DNA of 64,000 nucleotides from Flavobacterium aquaticum (GTDB taxonomy: Bacteria > Bacteroidota > Bacteroidia > Flavobacteriales > Flavobacteriaceae), in contig NZ_QLMI01000002.1 of NCBI RefSeq assembly GCF_003259835.1, positions 411,302 to 475,301 on the forward strand, read 5' to 3'. Shown here piece by piece: positions 1 through 10,435 of the stretch. The position numbers were made by a program, and so were the translations under genes. The notes under the pieces are model-generated. The model saw only the letters and a list, made by a program, of their open reading frames with translations, searched no databases and was not told where the DNA came from. The stretch's first letter is position 1; each line of letters begins with the position of its first letter.

Positions 1-1413
1 TTGAGGCGTATAAACCACGTCTGATTCTGTCAATCTTACATAATCTATCAAATCATTTGAATCTCTATTGAATGCTGCAAACGTAAAATCAAACTTTTTA
101 GTTAACCATTTCACTCCAATTTCTTCCGAAATAGCTTCTTCTGGTTGCAAATTTTCGTTTCCAATGGCTTGTGGACCTATGTAATAAAAATCGGTATACG
201 TTGGAACTCGGTAAGTATATCCAATGTTTCCATACACTCTAAAATCAGAAGAAATTTGATAACCTAAATCTAATCCTGGGAATGCTTTGCTGTCAAAATC
301 CGAAAAATAAGAAACAGCAACTCCTGGTGTTATATCAAATTTTTTATCCAAAAACTGAAAACGATGTTCTAAAAATACTGAAGCCATTTCTCTTGAGTTA
401 TCACCTAATCGATTACTTGAAATGTAATATTTAGCCATTTCAATACCGAAACCAGTGATTCCAGCTTTTGATTCATACGAACCGTTTAATTCTGCAGCTA
501 ACTTATTGGTAATATGTAAATTTCTATATGCCGACGGATTGCTTCTTATGTAGTGATATTCATCTTGATTTCTTCTCCAATACACTCTTGGTTTCCAAGT
601 TAAATTTCCTTTTTTAATCACAGTTGAAAGTCCAACTAAACTCGCTTGTGTTTCTTCATATTGCTCTTTTGCCGATGGAATTCCGTAAAAACCATTTGCA
701 CCAAATTTTCTTTCTGAATAAGTTGTCAGTAACTCAATTGGTAATTTATTTTTATTGAATTGACTTTTCAATACATAATTGGTATTATCAAAATCGGTAT
801 TATGACGATATCCTTCAGAAAAATTCTTTGAAAAATGCAAGATATGACTACTTTCTTTTAAACTAACTGCACCAGTAGCTTCAGCAATAAATTGACCAAA
901 AGAACCTCCTTGTACTTTCGCAATCAAAGAATTTTCTTCTACATCTTTTGTAACAATATTAACCGCTCCAGTAAAAGCATTTTGTCCAAAAACACGAGCA
1001 GCGGGACCTTTAATTACCTCAATTCTTTTGATTACTTCAATTGGCAAAGCTAAATTCATCGTGTGATGTCCAGTTTGCGGATCATCAACTTTAATCCCAT
1101 CTATAAGTAATAACGTTTGATCAAAACTTCCACCTCTGATGTATAAATCGGCTTGCATTCCGTTTACACCTTGGCGTCTTACATCAATTCCTGCAACCTG
1201 TTGTAAAGCATCTGCAACGTTTGTAACACCTAATTTTTTGATGTCTTCAGCGGTAACAATTTGAATTGTTCTTGAATTTTCTTTAAAAGGTAAATCAATA
1301 CGAGAAGAAGTAACCACAACTTCTTTAAGAGAATCTGTTTTTAATTCTGTTTCCTGTGCATTTCCTAATATAGAACCAAAAAGCAAGACAGATAAAAAGT
1401 ATTTGTTTTTCAT
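1..1413 (-). CDS. TonB-dependent outer-membrane receptor, BtuB-like (3' part cut by window edge)
   Basis: The frame is open from the ATG at 1413 to the window edge (471 codons), so the C-terminal barrel is missing. The N-terminus is a short signal peptide ending near GNAQ, followed by a TonB-box-like segment (LKEVVVTSSRID). A plug domain follows with the usual ADALQQVAGIDVRRQG and DLYIRGGSFDQTLLLIDG signatures, then barrel strands rich in aromatic residues. There is no carboxypeptidase-like N-terminal domain, so this is the small BtuB/cobalamin or siderophore type, not a SusC protein. The substrate cannot be read from sequence, and no cobalamin riboswitch is visible in the 68-base gap upstream. 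It is divergent from a MocR-type regulator, which may control it (inference). Confidence 0.85.
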   Translation of the reverse strand, partial: MKNKYFLSVLLFGSILGNAQETELKTDSLKEVVVTSSRIDLPFKENSRTIQIVTAEDIKKLGVTNVADALQQVAGIDVRRQGVNGMQADLYIRGGSFDQTLLLIDGIKVDDPQTGHHTMNLALPIEVIKRIEVIKGPAARVFGQNAFTGAVNIVTKDVEENSLIAKVQGGSFGQFIAEATGAVSLKESSHILHFSKNFSEGYRHNTDFDNTNYVLKSQFNKNKLPIELLTTYSERKFGANGFYGIPSAKEQYEETQASLVGLSTVIKKGNLTWKPRVYWRRNQDEYHYIRSNPSAYRNLHITNKLAAELNGSYESKAGITGFGIEMAKYYISSNRLGDNSREMASVFLEHRFQFLDKKFDITPGVAVSYFSDFDSKAFPGLDLGYQISSDFRVYGNIGYTYRVPTYTDFYYIGPQAIGNENLQPEEAISEEIGVKWLTKKFDFTFAAFNRDSNDLIDYVRLTESDVVYTPQ

Positions 1414-1445
1414 TTGAAGTTTATTTTAAAACGGTGCAAAAGTCG

Positions 1446-1499
1446 TAACTTTCCGGACGATTAAAATAGTCCAGTTTTAAAATGAAAGATAGTCCGGTT
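1446..1499. promoter_or_regulatory. Candidate operator: three AGTCC/CGTCC sites in the divergent btuB-like/mocR gap
   Basis: AGTCCAGTT at 1468-1476 and AGTCCGGTT at 1491-1499 are direct repeats 23 bases apart. CGTCCGG on the minus strand (1453-1459) is a third, inverted copy. TAACTTTC at 1446-1453 resembles the Bacteroidota -7 box TAnnTTTG with one mismatch. The third site lies inside the first codons of the regulator. MocR proteins are known to bind direct repeats near their own promoters, so autoregulation is a reasonable inference. Confidence 0.45.
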
Positions 1500-2978
1500 A
1501 ATGTATTATTGAAAGAACTTATTCACTTTGATAAAACGAGTGCTACTTCCGTGTATATTCAAATTTCGCAACAAATTATTAATGCTGTTCAAAGAAGGTA
1601 TCTTAAAGAAGGAACAGCTTTACCCGGCACCCGAATTTTCAGCCAGTTACTCAACATTCACAGAAATACGGCAGTTGCGGTTTATGACGAATTAGCTTCG
1701 CAAGGTTGGGTTGAAATCATTCCAAACAAAGGCACTTTTATCTTGGTTCCAAAACAAAAAACAGCTTCCATTAAAGCGAGATCTAATAAAATAAACGATG
1801 CATATAGTTATCCTAAAACTACGGGATTCCCATTTCAGACTTCGTTTCACTTAGCTTCAACACAAGAATTTTCGGAAGCAAAATTCATTTTAAACGACGG
1901 TCAACCCGATTTACGATTACATCCTATTCACGAATTTTCAAAATGGTACGGCACATCAATGAAACGAAAATCGTTGATTTCAAAATGGAACAATACATCA
2001 AAAAACAGCTATTCTACATTTGAAAATCAATTATGCAATTTTTTAAATGCAACGAGAGGATTTCACATCAAACCCACAAATTTAATCAGTACACGAAGTA
2101 CCGAAATGAGTTTATACATCATCTCGCAACTTTTAATTCGTAAAAAAGATGTGGTTTTGGTTGGAAATTTGAGTAATTATAATGCCAATATGATTTTTCA
2201 AGAAGCTGGAGCCGACATTAAAACTATTCCCGTTGATGAAAATGGATTAGACATCAATTACATTGAAAAACATTTTACAAAAGGTAAAATCCGATGTATT
2301 TATGTTTGTTCTAATCGCGATTATCCAACTACAAACACTTTGTCTGCCGAACGAAGATTACATCTTTTACAGCTTGCCAAGAAATACCAATTTGCCATAA
2401 TTGAAGATGATTTTGATTATGATTTTCAACTCGACGGTTCCGCTATGTTGCCCATGGCAAGTTCAGATGGAAATGGAATGGTGATTTATCTTGGAAAACT
2501 TGGTCAATCATTATTTCCAAGTTTTCAAACTGGATTTGTAGTAGCTCCTGAAAATTTGATTTTGGAAGCCAAAAACTATCTTCAAATGTTAGACAAGCAG
2601 GGCGACTTAATTCAAGAACAAGTGCTTTCGGAATTAATTTATGAAGGTGAAATTCATCGTTTACTGAAAAAGAACACCATCATTTACAAACAAAGAAGAG
2701 ATTTTGCTTGTGAATGTTTGAAGTGCTATTTCAATGAAACCATTCAATTTAAAAAGCCTTCCGGTGGATTAGCCATTTGGATTGAATTTAACCCTTCTAT
2801 ATCATTAATTCAACTTGCGGAAGAAGTTTCGAAATTAGATGTACTTCTTCCGAAGACCATTCTTTACCAAGATAAAAACACATGTGCTATCCGTTTTGGT
2901 TTTGGGCATTTGAATGAAGAAGAAATTGAAATTGTGATAAGTAAATTAAAATTGGCATACGATACAATCACAAAGTAA
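1482..2978 (+). CDS. MocR/GntR-family regulator with degenerate aminotransferase-like domain
   Basis: At 498 aa it has normal MocR length. Residues 1-90 form a GntR winged helix (SVYIQISQQI, LPGTRIFSQLL, NTAVAVYDEL, GWVEIIPNKGTFIL). Residues about 130-498 follow a fold-type I aminotransferase, with EDDFDYDF near 308-315, TLSAERR near 286-292 and the terminal IRFGFGHL. In the PLP-lysine motif, where relatives read (S/C)K before the xxxP turn, this protein reads GKLGQSLFP: the anchor position, residue 342, is Gln and the nearest Lys is residue 339. The usual RG(S/T)Q cofactor loop reads RSTE. PLP binding as an internal aldimine is therefore doubtful. The gene is divergent from the TonB receptor and ends at a shared terminator. 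Confidence 0.88.
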   Translation: MKDSPVNVLLKELIHFDKTSATSVYIQISQQIINAVQRRYLKEGTALPGTRIFSQLLNIHRNTAVAVYDELASQGWVEIIPNKGTFILVPKQKTASIKARSNKINDAYSYPKTTGFPFQTSFHLASTQEFSEAKFILNDGQPDLRLHPIHEFSKWYGTSMKRKSLISKWNNTSKNSYSTFENQLCNFLNATRGFHIKPTNLISTRSTEMSLYIISQLLIRKKDVVLVGNLSNYNANMIFQEAGADIKTIPVDENGLDINYIEKHFTKGKIRCIYVCSNRDYPTTNTLSAERRLHLLQLAKKYQFAIIEDDFDYDFQLDGSAMLPMASSDGNGMVIYLGKLGQSLFPSFQTGFVVAPENLILEAKNYLQMLDKQGDLIQEQVLSELIYEGEIHRLLKKNTIIYKQRRDFACECLKCYFNETIQFKKPSGGLAIWIEFNPSISLIQLAEEVSKLDVLLPKTILYQDKNTCAIRFGFGHLNEEEIEIVISKLKLAYDTITK

Positions 2979-2990
2979 TAAAACAAAAAA

Positions 2991-3015
2991 AGTCCTGCAA
3001 ATTGCAGGACTTTTT
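2991..3015. terminator. Bidirectional intrinsic terminator between mocR and atpC
   Basis: AGTCCTGC and GCAGGACT form an 8-bp stem around AAATT. A T5 run follows on the plus strand and an A7 run precedes it, so it can serve both convergent genes. Confidence 0.85.
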
Positions 3016-3032
3016 ACTATAAATCTATTGTC

Positions 3033-3314
3033 TTAGTCGGCTAAAACAATAATCTTGTTTTCATTCATTTCGATGGTGCCTGAATTAATAGGTAACCAAT
3101 ACGTTTGCTCATTTACTTTATTGAATTTAGAAGCGAATTCTTTTTCAATTTTAATGTTTTGAGCGTTGATTTTCACATTCCCTTTTGCCAATAATGAAAC
3201 AATAGGTGCGTGATTATTTAGCATTTGAAACTCACCGTTAATTCCAGGAACTGCTACCGAAGTAACTTCTCCTTTAAACAATGTAGCTTCTGGTGATACT
3301 ATTTCTAAAATCAT
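3033..3314 (-). CDS. atpC: F1F0 ATP synthase epsilon subunit
   Basis: This 93-aa protein consists of the N-terminal beta-sandwich domain of the epsilon subunit: LEIVSPEATLFKGEV at the start, then GEFQMLNNHAPIVSLLAKG. The long C-terminal helical hairpin of the E. coli protein (about 138 aa) is absent, as is common in Bacteroidota, so the inhibitory extended-helix state known from E. coli is not expected here. It lies 78 bases downstream of atpD on the same strand, and the shared terminator at 2991 closes the unit. The other ATP synthase subunits are not in the window; a separate atpDC unit is usual in Flavobacteria. Confidence 0.95.
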   Translation of the reverse strand: MILEIVSPEATLFKGEVTSVAVPGINGEFQMLNNHAPIVSLLAKGNVKINAQNIKIEKEFASKFNKVNEQTYWLPINSGTIEMNENKIIVLAD

Positions 3315-3320
3315 ATTTTT

Positions 3321-3388
3321 AATTGTGAATTATGAATTGTGAATTGTGAGTGAACATTAATTTACCACTCACCATTTACCACTCATCA
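3321..3388. repeat. Two short tandem repeats between atpD and atpC
   Basis: 3321-3350 repeats GAATTGTGAAT-like units three times. 3362-3388 repeats a TTACCACTCA(C/T)CA unit twice. Such degenerate short tandems are common filler in Flavobacterium intergenic DNA. No hairpin or promoter is evident. Confidence 0.6.
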
Positions 3389-3392
3389 TTAA

Positions 3393-4907
<1,515 letters not shown>

Positions 4908-4964
4908 TTATGTATTTATTTAATAGCTAATTAATGTTGAAAAAATGATGTATTTTTCCGAGTG

Positions 4965-4996
4965 CAAAGATAGTTTTTTCTAAAACAATTTTGCAA
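4965..4996 (-). promoter_or_regulatory. Promoter for atpDC (TTG-N21-TATCTTTG)
   Basis: Read on the minus strand: TTG at 4996-4994, 21 bases, then TATCTTTG at 4972-4965. This matches the flavobacterial TTG/TAnnTTTG promoter. It leaves a leader of about 55 bases before the atpD ATG. Confidence 0.75.
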
Positions 4997-5022
4997 TTTA
5001 TTTTTTGAATTTTTTGCAATAA

Positions 5023-5050
5023 AAAAGCGAAATCTTCCAATTTCGCTTTT
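5023..5050 (-). terminator. Intrinsic terminator after glmS
   Basis: AAAAGCGAAAT and ATTTCGCTTTT form an 11-bp stem with a 6-base loop. On the minus strand the stem is followed by a T run, 7 bases after the glmS stop. Confidence 0.8.
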
Positions 5051-5056
5051 AAAATG

Positions 5057-6904
5057 TTATTCTACGGTAACGGATTTTGCTAAATTCCTAGGTTGATCGA
5101 CATTACAACCTCTTAAAACTGCAATATGATACGATAATAATTGTAACGGAATTGTAGTTAATAATGGTGTAAATGGTTCGTTTGTTTCTGGAATTTCAAT
5201 TACGTGGTCTGCTAAAGCTTTTACTTGCGTATCTCCTTTAGTAACTACAGCAATAATTTTTCCGCTTCTTGATTTTATTTCTTGAATATTACTTACCACT
5301 TTATCATAATGTCCTTTGTTAGGAGCAATTACAATTACTGGCATATGTTCGTCAATCAATGCAATTGGTCCGTGCTTCATTTCTGCAGCTGGATATCCTT
5401 CTGCGTGGATATATGAAATTTCTTTTAATTTTAATGCACCCTCTAAAGCTACCGGGAAGTTATACCCTCTTCCTAAGTATAAGCAATTGGTTGCATCTTT
5501 GTAAATTTCGGCAATTTGTTTAGCAACATCATTTGTTAATAAAGCTTCTTGCACTTTCTCAGGCATTAATTCTAATTCCAACAAATAACGTTGGTAATCT
5601 GAATTATTCATTGTTCCTTTTGCTTTTGCTAAACGTAATGCTAACAAAGTAAGAATAGTAATTTGAGTTGTAAATGCTTTTGTAGAAGCCACTCCGATTT
5701 CTGGACCTGCGTGCGTGTAAGCTCCTGCATGTGTTTCACGAGAAATTGAAGAACCTACCACGTTGCAAACTCCGAATACAAATGCTCCGTTTTCTTTAGC
5801 CAATTTGATTGCTGCTAACGTATCTGCTGTTTCACCTGATTGTGAAATTGCAATAACAACATCATCCTTATTAATGATTGGATTTCTATATCTGAATTCT
5901 GATGCGTATTCTACTTCTACTGGAATTCTTGAAAATTCTTCAATAATATATTCTGCAACTAATCCTGCATGCCATGAAGTTCCACAAGCTACAATAAGGA
6001 TTCGTTTTGCGTTTAAGAACTTTTCTAAATTATCTTCAACACCTGACATTTGGATAATTCCTTTGTTTGCCAAAAGTCTTCCTCTGTAAGTATCTTTGAT
6101 TACGCTTGGTTGTTCGTAGATTTCTTTCATCATAAAATGATCGTAACCTCCTTTTTCAATTTGCTCTAAGTTTAATTGAAGTTCTTGAATATAAGGATCA
6201 ACCAATGAATCGTCTTTGATTTTTCTAACTTTTAATGGTTTGTGTAATCGCACAATCGCCATTTCTTCATCTTCTAAATAAATAGCATTTGAAGTATATT
6301 CGATAAATGGAGTTGCATCTGATGCGATGAAAAACTCGTCTTCACCAATTCCAATTGCTAAAGGACTCCCTAAACGAGCTACGATAATTTCGTCTGGTTT
6401 TTCAACATCGATTACCGCAATCGCATAAGCACCAATAACTTGGTTTAATGCAACTTGAACTGCTTTTCCTAGTTTACAATTTTCTTTTTTCTTAACTTCT
6501 TCAATCAAATTTACTAATACTTCTGTATCAGTATCAGACTTGAAAGTGTACCCCCTTTTTATTAATTCTTGTTTTAATGGCTCATAATTTTCGATGATTC
6601 CATTATGAATAATCACTAATTTCCCCGAATTAGAAAAATGTGGATGTGAATTTACATCGTTAGGAACTCCATGAGTTGCCCAACGCGTGTGTCCCATACC
6701 TATTTTACCAATAGTCGTTTTCTCGCTTTCAGCTTTAGCTTCAAGGTCAGAAACTTTTCCTTTGGTTTTTGATAATTTTAAATCTTTTCCGTCATATAAT
6801 ACAATACCTGCACTATCATAACCTCTATATTCTAATCTGTGTAATCCTTTTATGATTACAGGATATGCGTCTCTATGACCAATATAACCTACAATTCCAC
6901 ACAT
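5057..6904 (-). CDS. glmS: Glutamine-fructose-6-phosphate aminotransferase (isomerizing)
   Basis: GlmS (615 aa, full length) makes glucosamine-6-phosphate from fructose-6-phosphate and glutamine, the entry step to UDP-GlcNAc for peptidoglycan and LPS. The start MCGIVGYIG exposes the Cys2 nucleophile of the class II glutaminase domain, followed by GHTRWATHG and HNGIIENY. Two SIS sugar-isomerase domains follow (CGTSWHAG, SQSGETADT, then LGRGYNFPVALEGALKLKEISYIHAEGY) and the protein ends in the conserved PRNLAKSVTVE tail. It starts 3 bases after the DUF4270 stop, so the two are co-transcribed. No glmS ribozyme is seen. Confidence 0.98.
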   Translation of the reverse strand: MCGIVGYIGHRDAYPVIIKGLHRLEYRGYDSAGIVLYDGKDLKLSKTKGKVSDLEAKAESEKTTIGKIGMGHTRWATHGVPNDVNSHPHFSNSGKLVIIHNGIIENYEPLKQELIKRGYTFKSDTDTEVLVNLIEEVKKKENCKLGKAVQVALNQVIGAYAIAVIDVEKPDEIIVARLGSPLAIGIGEDEFFIASDATPFIEYTSNAIYLEDEEMAIVRLHKPLKVRKIKDDSLVDPYIQELQLNLEQIEKGGYDHFMMKEIYEQPSVIKDTYRGRLLANKGIIQMSGVEDNLEKFLNAKRILIVACGTSWHAGLVAEYIIEEFSRIPVEVEYASEFRYRNPIINKDDVVIAISQSGETADTLAAIKLAKENGAFVFGVCNVVGSSISRETHAGAYTHAGPEIGVASTKAFTTQITILTLLALRLAKAKGTMNNSDYQRYLLELELMPEKVQEALLTNDVAKQIAEIYKDATNCLYLGRGYNFPVALEGALKLKEISYIHAEGYPAAEMKHGPIALIDEHMPVIVIAPNKGHYDKVVSNIQEIKSRSGKIIAVVTKGDTQVKALADHVIEIPETNEPFTPLLTTIPLQLLSYHIAVLRGCNVDQPRNLAKSVTVE

Positions 6905-6907
6905 ATA

Positions 6908-8644
6908 CTATTCGTTATTAGGTTCAGTAAAATAAATAATCATTTGTAATTTCATTGGAATTATTTCACCTTCATTATTTTCATAAGTTTCAGTACTTAA
7001 AGGACCATGTAAAGCCGTTCCTAAAGGATTCAAAACGGAAGACATTGGAATATTAGCAACCTGAGTTGTACCAGCTAAGATCGAATTCTTTAATGCTACA
7101 CTTGAAACAAGATTAATAGATTCAGTAACAGAAACACCAAGTTTTACATTGTCTAAATATACACCATTAGCATCTGCTTTTATGATTCTTTTAATATGTT
7201 CTGTTAATCGGATTGTATATTTAATAGTTTTTTTATTGCCACCAATAGTTTCTTCCTGAATCATTCCACCATAAACCACTTTGCTGTTTTTAGGGTTTGA
7301 ACTTGTTGAAGGATCAAAAGTATAATCAATAACCACTTTATTATTTGTTGCATCAAATACAAAAATTCTAAGCGGCTCATCAGCAACGGTACTCATATAG
7401 TCTTTATCAATATAAAAAGTAAGCCTAGCATCATTAATCATTTTATTTCCTTCTGCCACTTCTTGTCTTAATCTTTCTAATTCTCCATTTCCAAAAAGAT
7501 CAATAAAGGCGATAGAACCATCTCCTCCTTTGATATATAATTTTTCATTACCTAAAACTGGATCTGCATCATTTAGCCCAGCCAAATATTCTGGAGCATA
7601 CGATTGCTCTAAAAAATTAACACAATTACTTCTTAATGAAGTAAGAGCATTATAACCCATTTTTAAAGAAAACTCTTTTCTTGTTCTAGCTGGGTTTGGA
7701 TTTTCAGTTGTAGGCTCAATAGAAGATTTATAAATAATCTTAAATTCTGCTCTAGAAAAATCTAAAATTGCCATAGCTCCTTGATTAGGACTAATTTCTT
7801 CAACCTCAAACAAAAGACCTCTAAAGTAATTTTTGAAAACATTGTTGTTAAATAAATTACCAGATGAAGCAGCATCTAAAATTTTTTGTTGAAAAAAACT
7901 ATTTTTCAAATCCAACCACATTCCTGGTGTTTTTCTTTCTTTTATAACACGTAATGAAGCATCATTTTGATTTGACAAAACTGCACCATTTGCATCAATA
8001 TACAGGCCAGCACCATTTGTCTTATAAATATACAGTTCTTTCTTACTGAAATAAAACTCATTATTTTGCGCAATATTTGAACTTGTATTTAAAATTTCAC
8101 CTCTATGGGCTGGTACATCAAATATACTTTTCTCATCACTATAATAATTTTGCGCTGATTGTAAATCATCCGACGGATCAAAGTCTCTTAAATAGTATTT
8201 ACTTTCAATAACGTTTAATTTAAATTTTCCTGTTTCTGGATTTCCATAAATAGAATCTAATTCATAAATACGCTCTCCACTTGTTTCAGTAGTAAAATCA
8301 GGGTCTACAAAATAAGGCACATATAAATAAACTGAATCTATAACAGGATTATATCCAAATGAAGGATTCTCAGTTCCTAGTTCAACCTGCGTAACAAAAT
8401 GAGCTTTTGTAAGTCCAAATTTTGGATTATTATAAATCCCAAGCGCATTTAATGGTAAATTATTTGTCTGCACAGGACCTGTTGCTTTTGAATAAGCAAT
8501 TAAATTTTGTACATCATATTTTACTAAATCAAAATGATCATCACCTATTACATCTGAATCTAAGGAATTAAAATCCTTATCACATGAAATTAATACAATA
8601 AACAGAAATAATAGAGAGGATATCTTTAAAAAACTTTTTTTCAT
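6908..8644 (-). CDS. DUF4270 family lipoprotein
   Basis: This 578-aa protein has a lipoprotein signal peptide: MKK, a hydrophobic core, then the lipobox LISC with Cys at about residue 21, followed by DKD. The rest is mostly beta-structured and matches the Bacteroidota-specific DUF4270 family (opening segment NSLDSDVIGDD and YDVQNLIAYSKATGPVQT). Function is unknown. The gene sits 15 bases after the GT5-like gene and 3 bases before glmS, a conserved arrangement that suggests an envelope or glycan-linked role (inference). No catalytic motif is visible. Confidence 0.85.
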   Translation of the reverse strand: MKKSFLKISSLLFLFIVLISCDKDFNSLDSDVIGDDHFDLVKYDVQNLIAYSKATGPVQTNNLPLNALGIYNNPKFGLTKAHFVTQVELGTENPSFGYNPVIDSVYLYVPYFVDPDFTTETSGERIYELDSIYGNPETGKFKLNVIESKYYLRDFDPSDDLQSAQNYYSDEKSIFDVPAHRGEILNTSSNIAQNNEFYFSKKELYIYKTNGAGLYIDANGAVLSNQNDASLRVIKERKTPGMWLDLKNSFFQQKILDAASSGNLFNNNVFKNYFRGLLFEVEEISPNQGAMAILDFSRAEFKIIYKSSIEPTTENPNPARTRKEFSLKMGYNALTSLRSNCVNFLEQSYAPEYLAGLNDADPVLGNEKLYIKGGDGSIAFIDLFGNGELERLRQEVAEGNKMINDARLTFYIDKDYMSTVADEPLRIFVFDATNNKVVIDYTFDPSTSSNPKNSKVVYGGMIQEETIGGNKKTIKYTIRLTEHIKRIIKADANGVYLDNVKLGVSVTESINLVSSVALKNSILAGTTQVANIPMSSVLNPLGTALHGPLSTETYENNEGEIIPMKLQMIIYFTEPNNE

Positions 8645-8659
8645 AACGGTAAAACCCTT

Positions 8660-9466
8660 TTATAATACGTGATTTTTAATAAACGAAGTATATACTTCTT
8701 TAATTGTGTCTTTAGAGGCGAAAGGTAAAAAAGGTTTGTTTGAACTTTCTATAAATTTTGTTAAAGTTGGAGACAACACTTCAGAACCCGCTACTACTGC
8801 ATCTGAGTGAGCAATAGAAACTTTCATTAAGTTTTCGAAAGTTGGCGAAGCTAAATCTGAAACCGCTTCTTTTTCAATATTATCAAACAACACTTTATTG
8901 ATAAATTCTTTGTCTAATTCTCCTTCAAATCCTTGCTCATAAACCGAAGAAATAATTTTTGTTTCGGCAAAAATACCTTCATCTTTATAATAATGTTTTA
9001 AGTAAACCGGCAACATTGCAGCCATCCAACCGTGAACATGAATTACATCTGGAACCCAATTCAATTTCTTAACCGTTTCAACTACTCCTTTTGCGAAGAA
9101 AATAGCTCTTTCGTCATTATCTGGATATAAAACACCTTCTTCATCTGAAAAAGTTGCTTTTCTTTTGAAATATTCGTCGTTATCAATAAAATAAACTTGA
9201 ATTCGCTCTTTAGGAATTGAAGCTACTTTAATAATTAGAGGCATATCCATATCATTTACCACCAAATTCATTCCTGATAAACGAATAACTTCGTGTAATT
9301 GATGTCTTCTTTCGTTAATATTACCGTATCTAGGCATAAAAATTCGTATCTGCCCACCTAAATCATTAATCATTTTTGGCATTTCATACGATTGCAACGA
9401 CACTTCATTTTCAGCTAAATAAGGCACCACTTCAGATGATACATACAATATCCTCTTGTCTTCCAT
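8660..9466 (-). CDS. Glycogen/starch synthase-like protein, N-terminal GT5 domain only
   Basis: The 268-aa protein corresponds to the N-terminal half of GT5 glycogen synthase (full enzymes are about 470 aa): RILYVSSEVVPY at the start, RIFMPRYGNINERRHQLHEVIR, then DVIHVHGWMAAMLPVYLK. Two active-site elements are missing. The KxGGL loop that binds ADP-glucose, normally after EVxPLA, reads AENEVSL, and the whole C-terminal GT-B domain is absent. It is probably not a working glycogen synthase. Short relatives of this kind are conserved in Flavobacteria beside DUF4270 and panC. It is first gene of the operon with DUF4270 and glmS. Confidence 0.8.
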   Translation of the reverse strand: MEDKRILYVSSEVVPYLAENEVSLQSYEMPKMINDLGGQIRIFMPRYGNINERRHQLHEVIRLSGMNLVVNDMDMPLIIKVASIPKERIQVYFIDNDEYFKRKATFSDEEGVLYPDNDERAIFFAKGVVETVKKLNWVPDVIHVHGWMAAMLPVYLKHYYKDEGIFAETKIISSVYEQGFEGELDKEFINKVLFDNIEKEAVSDLASPTFENLMKVSIAHSDAVVAGSEVLSPTLTKFIESSNKPFLPFASKDTIKEVYTSFIKNHVL

Positions 9467-9503
9467 AATGTATTCTAGTTAATTAATGTTTTAAAAAACC
9501 TTG

Positions 9504-9511
9504 CAAAATTA
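9504..9511 (-). promoter_or_regulatory. -7 box for the GT5-DUF4270-glmS operon
   Basis: TAATTTTG on the minus strand fits TAnnTTTG and lies 37 bases before the GT5-like ATG. No clear -33 TTG is present at the expected distance. Confidence 0.5.
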
Positions 9512-9542
9512 CAAAATTTTATGGATTTATCTACTAAAATAG

Positions 9543-9550
9543 TAAGTTTG
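9543..9550 (+). promoter_or_regulatory. -7 box for panC
   Basis: TAAGTTTG on the plus strand fits TAnnTTTG and lies 23 bases before the panC ATG. Together with the minus-strand box at 9504 it divides the divergent gap. Confidence 0.55.
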
Positions 9551-9573
9551 CACCTGAAATAACAAAGTAGAAA

Positions 9574-10422
9574 ATGCTCATTTTTAACAAAAAGTCCGAT
9601 TTAAGCGCTTTTTTAAGCCCATTAATCAAACAAAATAAATCCATTGGATTTGTTCCTACAATGGGAGCATTACATCAAGGACACTTATCGTTACTGAAAA
9701 ATTCACTTTATGAAAACGATGTAACAGTAATGAGTATTTTTGTAAATCCAACACAATTTAACAACGCTGAAGATTTAGATAAATACCCTAGAACATTAGA
9801 GCGCGATGTGCAAATCATGCAAGATTTAAACAACAACATCATCGTTTATGCTCCAGAAGTAGCCGATATTTATGAAGGAAATACGATTTCAGAAAATTTT
9901 GATTACGATGGTTTAGAAAATCAAATGGAAGGAAAACACCGACCAGGACATTTTGATGGCGTTGGAACTATTGTAAAACGTCTTTTTGAAATTGTTCAAC
10001 CAAATAAAGCTTATTTTGGTGAAAAAGATTTTCAACAACTACAAATTGTAAAAAAATTAGTTTTAAAACATAACATTCCAGTTGAAGTTATTGGTTGCCC
10101 TATTCAAAGAGAAGCAAACGGATTAGCAATGAGTTCAAGAAACGAACGTCTTTCCGAATCTGCACGAGAAAAAGCGGCAATTATTTATCAAATACTAAAT
10201 TTGGCAAAAGAAATTTTTCAAACGAATTCAGCCGAAGAAACTATAAAATTTGTAGAAAAAGAATTCAAAAAACATCTTGAATTTGAATTAGAATATTTTG
10301 AAATCGCCGATGAAGCAACACTTTTACCAGTTTCTGAAAAAGAATCCAACAAAAAATATCGCGGATTTATTGCCATTTTCATTGAGAATATCAGATTAAT
10401 TGATAATATTTCACTAAATTAA
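9574..10422 (+). CDS. panC: Pantothenate synthetase (pantoate-beta-alanine ligase)
   Basis: PanC (282 aa, usual length) joins pantoate and beta-alanine with ATP to give pantothenate, the coenzyme A precursor. Visible motifs are [16 protein letters not shown] (the HIGH-like nucleotide-binding loop), [11 protein letters not shown], the [19 protein letters not shown] segment that binds pantoate, [15 protein letters not shown], and [11 protein letters not shown] (the KMSKS-like loop). The gene heads a forward run with panD 13 bases downstream, so two steps of the pathway are adjacent. Confidence 0.97.
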   Translation: MLIFNKKSDLSAFLSPLIKQNKSIGFVPTMGALHQGHLSLLKNSLYENDVTVMSIFVNPTQFNNAEDLDKYPRTLERDVQIMQDLNNNIIVYAPEVADIYEGNTISENFDYDGLENQMEGKHRPGHFDGVGTIVKRLFEIVQPNKAYFGEKDFQQLQIVKKLVLKHNIPVEVIGCPIQREANGLAMSSRNERLSESAREKAAIIYQILNLAKEIFQTNSAEETIKFVEKEFKKHLEFELEYFEIADEATLLPVSEKESNKKYRGFIAIFIENIRLIDNISLN

Positions 10423-10431
10423 TTACCTTTG
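10400..10431 (+). promoter_or_regulatory. Internal promoter for panD (TTG-N21-TACCTTTG), probably leaderless
   Basis: TTG at 10400-10402, 21 bases, TACCTTTG at 10424-10431. The panD ATG begins at 10436, where transcription would be expected to start, so the transcript from this promoter would have little or no 5' leader. It overlaps the end of panC. Confidence 0.6.
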
Positions 10432-10435
10432 CATC

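Noticed and set aside
1414..1481. Cobalamin riboswitch ahead of the BtuB-like gene
   Set aside because: The gap is only 68 bases, with no B12-box-like conserved words and no multi-helix structure.
3321..3388. Direct repeats that could suggest CRISPR or a regulatory array
   Set aside because: Units are short and degenerate, fewer than four copies, and there are no Cas genes in the window.
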